DNA of 64,000 nucleotides, from NCBI RefSeq assembly GCF_006149045.1, contig NZ_VBSN01000027.1, forward strand, positions 434,001 through 498,000. Reading direction: 5' to 3'. Both the position numbers and the translations under genes were made by a program. The stretch is from Dyadobacter flavalbus. Lineage in GTDB: Bacteria; Bacteroidota; Bacteroidia; Cytophagales; Spirosomataceae. The notes below the pieces were generated by a model. That model made no database searches. It was not told the DNA's origin and was given only the letters and a program-made list of their open reading frames with translations. Shown here piece after piece: positions 63,028 through 64,000 of the stretch; within the stretch, counting starts at the first letter, position 1; each line of letters begins with the position of its first letter.

Positions 63028-63315
63028 CATTCAGAAATATACAAACAGGCGGCCCCGCCGGGGCCCAACCATGACAATGCCTGATTTATGGCTATAAACA
63101 GGTAGCCGCTCTGCGGCTGTTGCACGAATGTTCTTGCCAAGGAGCAAGTTTAGTTTGCGACAATAAAGAAGCAGACACGAAAAGCTCCGGAGGAGCTAAC
63201 TGTTTATAGCAAAAAAGCATTCAGTAACACATTATACGGCTCCGGAGGAGCCTTCCGGTTACTATTGACAATGCGTAATTTATGGCTATAAACAGGAAGC
63301 CGCTCTGTGGCTTGT
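63028..63315. repeat. Further copy of the GC-rich hairpin repeat
   Basis: Begins ACAGGCGGCCCCGCCGGGGC at about 63043, has GCTATAAACAGGTAGCCGCT at 63091, AGCTCCGGAGGAGCT at 63183, GGCTCCGGAGGAGCC at 63239 and a second start GCTATAAACAGGAAGCCGC at 63283. The units are diverged from the main array. The rest of the gap to 63514 shows nothing. Confidence 0.8.
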
Positions 63316-63514
63316 GTGCTTATTACTTAAATTTTTTACCTGAAATTATCTAATACTTGGCTTCTAAAAGTATTCCGGACTAGAACCATGCTTATAAGAG
63401 GATTAGAAAAGGTGACAAAATAGGTACTTCCTTTCTCAATTCTTTATGGAAATAATAAGATAAACTGCATTGAAAGAATAAGGATTTAAGTATATGAAGC
63501 CTGACTAAAATGAA

Positions 63515-64000
63515 ATGAAACTGATTATGATGAGAAAAATATTTATTGTTTTACTGGCTTCCGTGCTTCTTTCCTTTGAGCTGATTGCGCAAAATTATGA
63601 CGAATCAAAAGTGCCTTCCTATATTTTGCCTGATGTTCTTGAATCTCAAAACAAAATGAAAATAGCCAATGTAAAAGATTGGGAAAGCATTCGCCGGCCG
63701 GAAATCCTGGCTCTTTTTGAAGAAAATGTTTATGGTATAATGCCAAAAAAATTTGATAACTCAAATTTTAAAATAAAGAATGAAAATAAGCTTTCCATGA
63801 ACGGAAAAGCTCATTTAAAAGAGCTGGAAATAAGTGTCAGCAATAATAATCAAACTGTAATTATCAATCTGGTTTTGTTTGTTCCGACACGCGCGAAAAA
63901 GCCGGCAGCAACTTTTTTATTAATCAACAACCGGGGTAAAAATAATACTTCTCCGACAAGAGACACAATCAGCGGTTTCTGGCCGGCCGAACAGGTTATT
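63515..64000 (+). CDS. CE15-like (glucuronyl/acetylxylan) esterase, 3' end outside window
   Basis: The frame is open from ATG 63515 (MKLIMMRKIFIVLLASVLLS, signal ending ELIAQ) to the window edge, 162 codons. NYDESKVPSYILPDVL followed by NVKDWESIRRPEILALFEEN and VYGIMP is the N-terminal segment of Bacteroidota CE15/acetylxylan-esterase-like hydrolases. The catalytic GxSxG region would come later and is not in view. It probably removes ester groups from plant glucuronoxylan or related glycans in the periplasm. Confidence 0.8.
   Translation, partial: MKLIMMRKIFIVLLASVLLSFELIAQNYDESKVPSYILPDVLESQNKMKIANVKDWESIRRPEILALFEENVYGIMPKKFDNSNFKIKNENKLSMNGKAHLKELEISVSNNNQTVIINLVLFVPTRAKKPAATFLLINNRGKNNTSPTRDTISGFWPAEQVI

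Noticed and set aside
61263..63315. CRISPR array
   Set aside because: Units are 230 bp, nearly identical throughout, and have no unique spacers; no cas genes nearby.

Overview
The window comes from a member of the Bacteroidota, most probably a Cytophagales bacterium of the Dyadobacter/Spirosomaceae type. The evidence is several secreted proteins with type IX secretion (T9SS) C-terminal tails, a GldA-like gliding ABC ATPase, promoters of the Bacteroidota TTTG-N20-TAnnTTTG form (clearest ahead of tRNA-Arg), many Cys lipoproteins, and tRNA genes without an encoded CCA. The species is inferred, not proven.

The left flank (1-6.1 kb) is chromosomal. It holds an RND drug-efflux pump with its outer-membrane channel, a NUDIX-derived transcription regulator whose catalytic glutamates are mostly gone, and a small secreted protein.

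From about 6.1 to 31.7 kb the DNA is an accessory region, more AT-rich to the eye, built by accretion at a tRNA-His gene. An intact tyrosine integrase (30176-31396) lies beside the tRNA. A 22-bp copy of the tRNA 3' end recurs at 12945-12966, next to a decayed integrase tail, so two elements appear to sit in tandem. Element A (about 12.97-31.65 kb) carries a trypsin-like protease, an Imm50-like orphan, hipBA, a defence-type reverse transcriptase with a probable structured ncRNA just upstream, a mobC-mobA mobilisation module, and a three-gene operon of DNA methyltransferase, double-GHKL ATPase/histidine kinase-like protein and receiver-like protein. Element B (about 6.1-12.9 kb) is decayed. It carries an AbiE toxin-antitoxin pair in which each gene is split by one in-frame TAA, some lipoproteins, and transposase and integrase remnants. 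Repeats shared by A and B (a 180-200 bp hairpin element and an 83-bp sequence that could be an oriT) suggest common ancestry. An IS481-type element has inserted just after the receiver gene.

The right flank (31.7-64 kb) is chromosomal housekeeping and surface biology: Mn-type superoxide dismutase, tadA, T9SS proteins, a GH3/serine-hydrolase fusion, GldA, a DUF5009 acyltransferase, NuoL and NuoM without the rest of the nuo cluster, asnS, an enoyl-CoA hydratase family protein, tRNA-Arg, map, a PD40 lipoprotein, an ABC-F ATPase, a ThuA-domain protein and the start of a CE15-like esterase. A family of 230-bp GC-rich hairpin repeats fills the gaps at 61-63 kb.

The best candidates for new biology are the RT/ncRNA locus (17.3-19.15 kb) and the methyltransferase/double-GHKL/receiver operon (22.6-28.4 kb).
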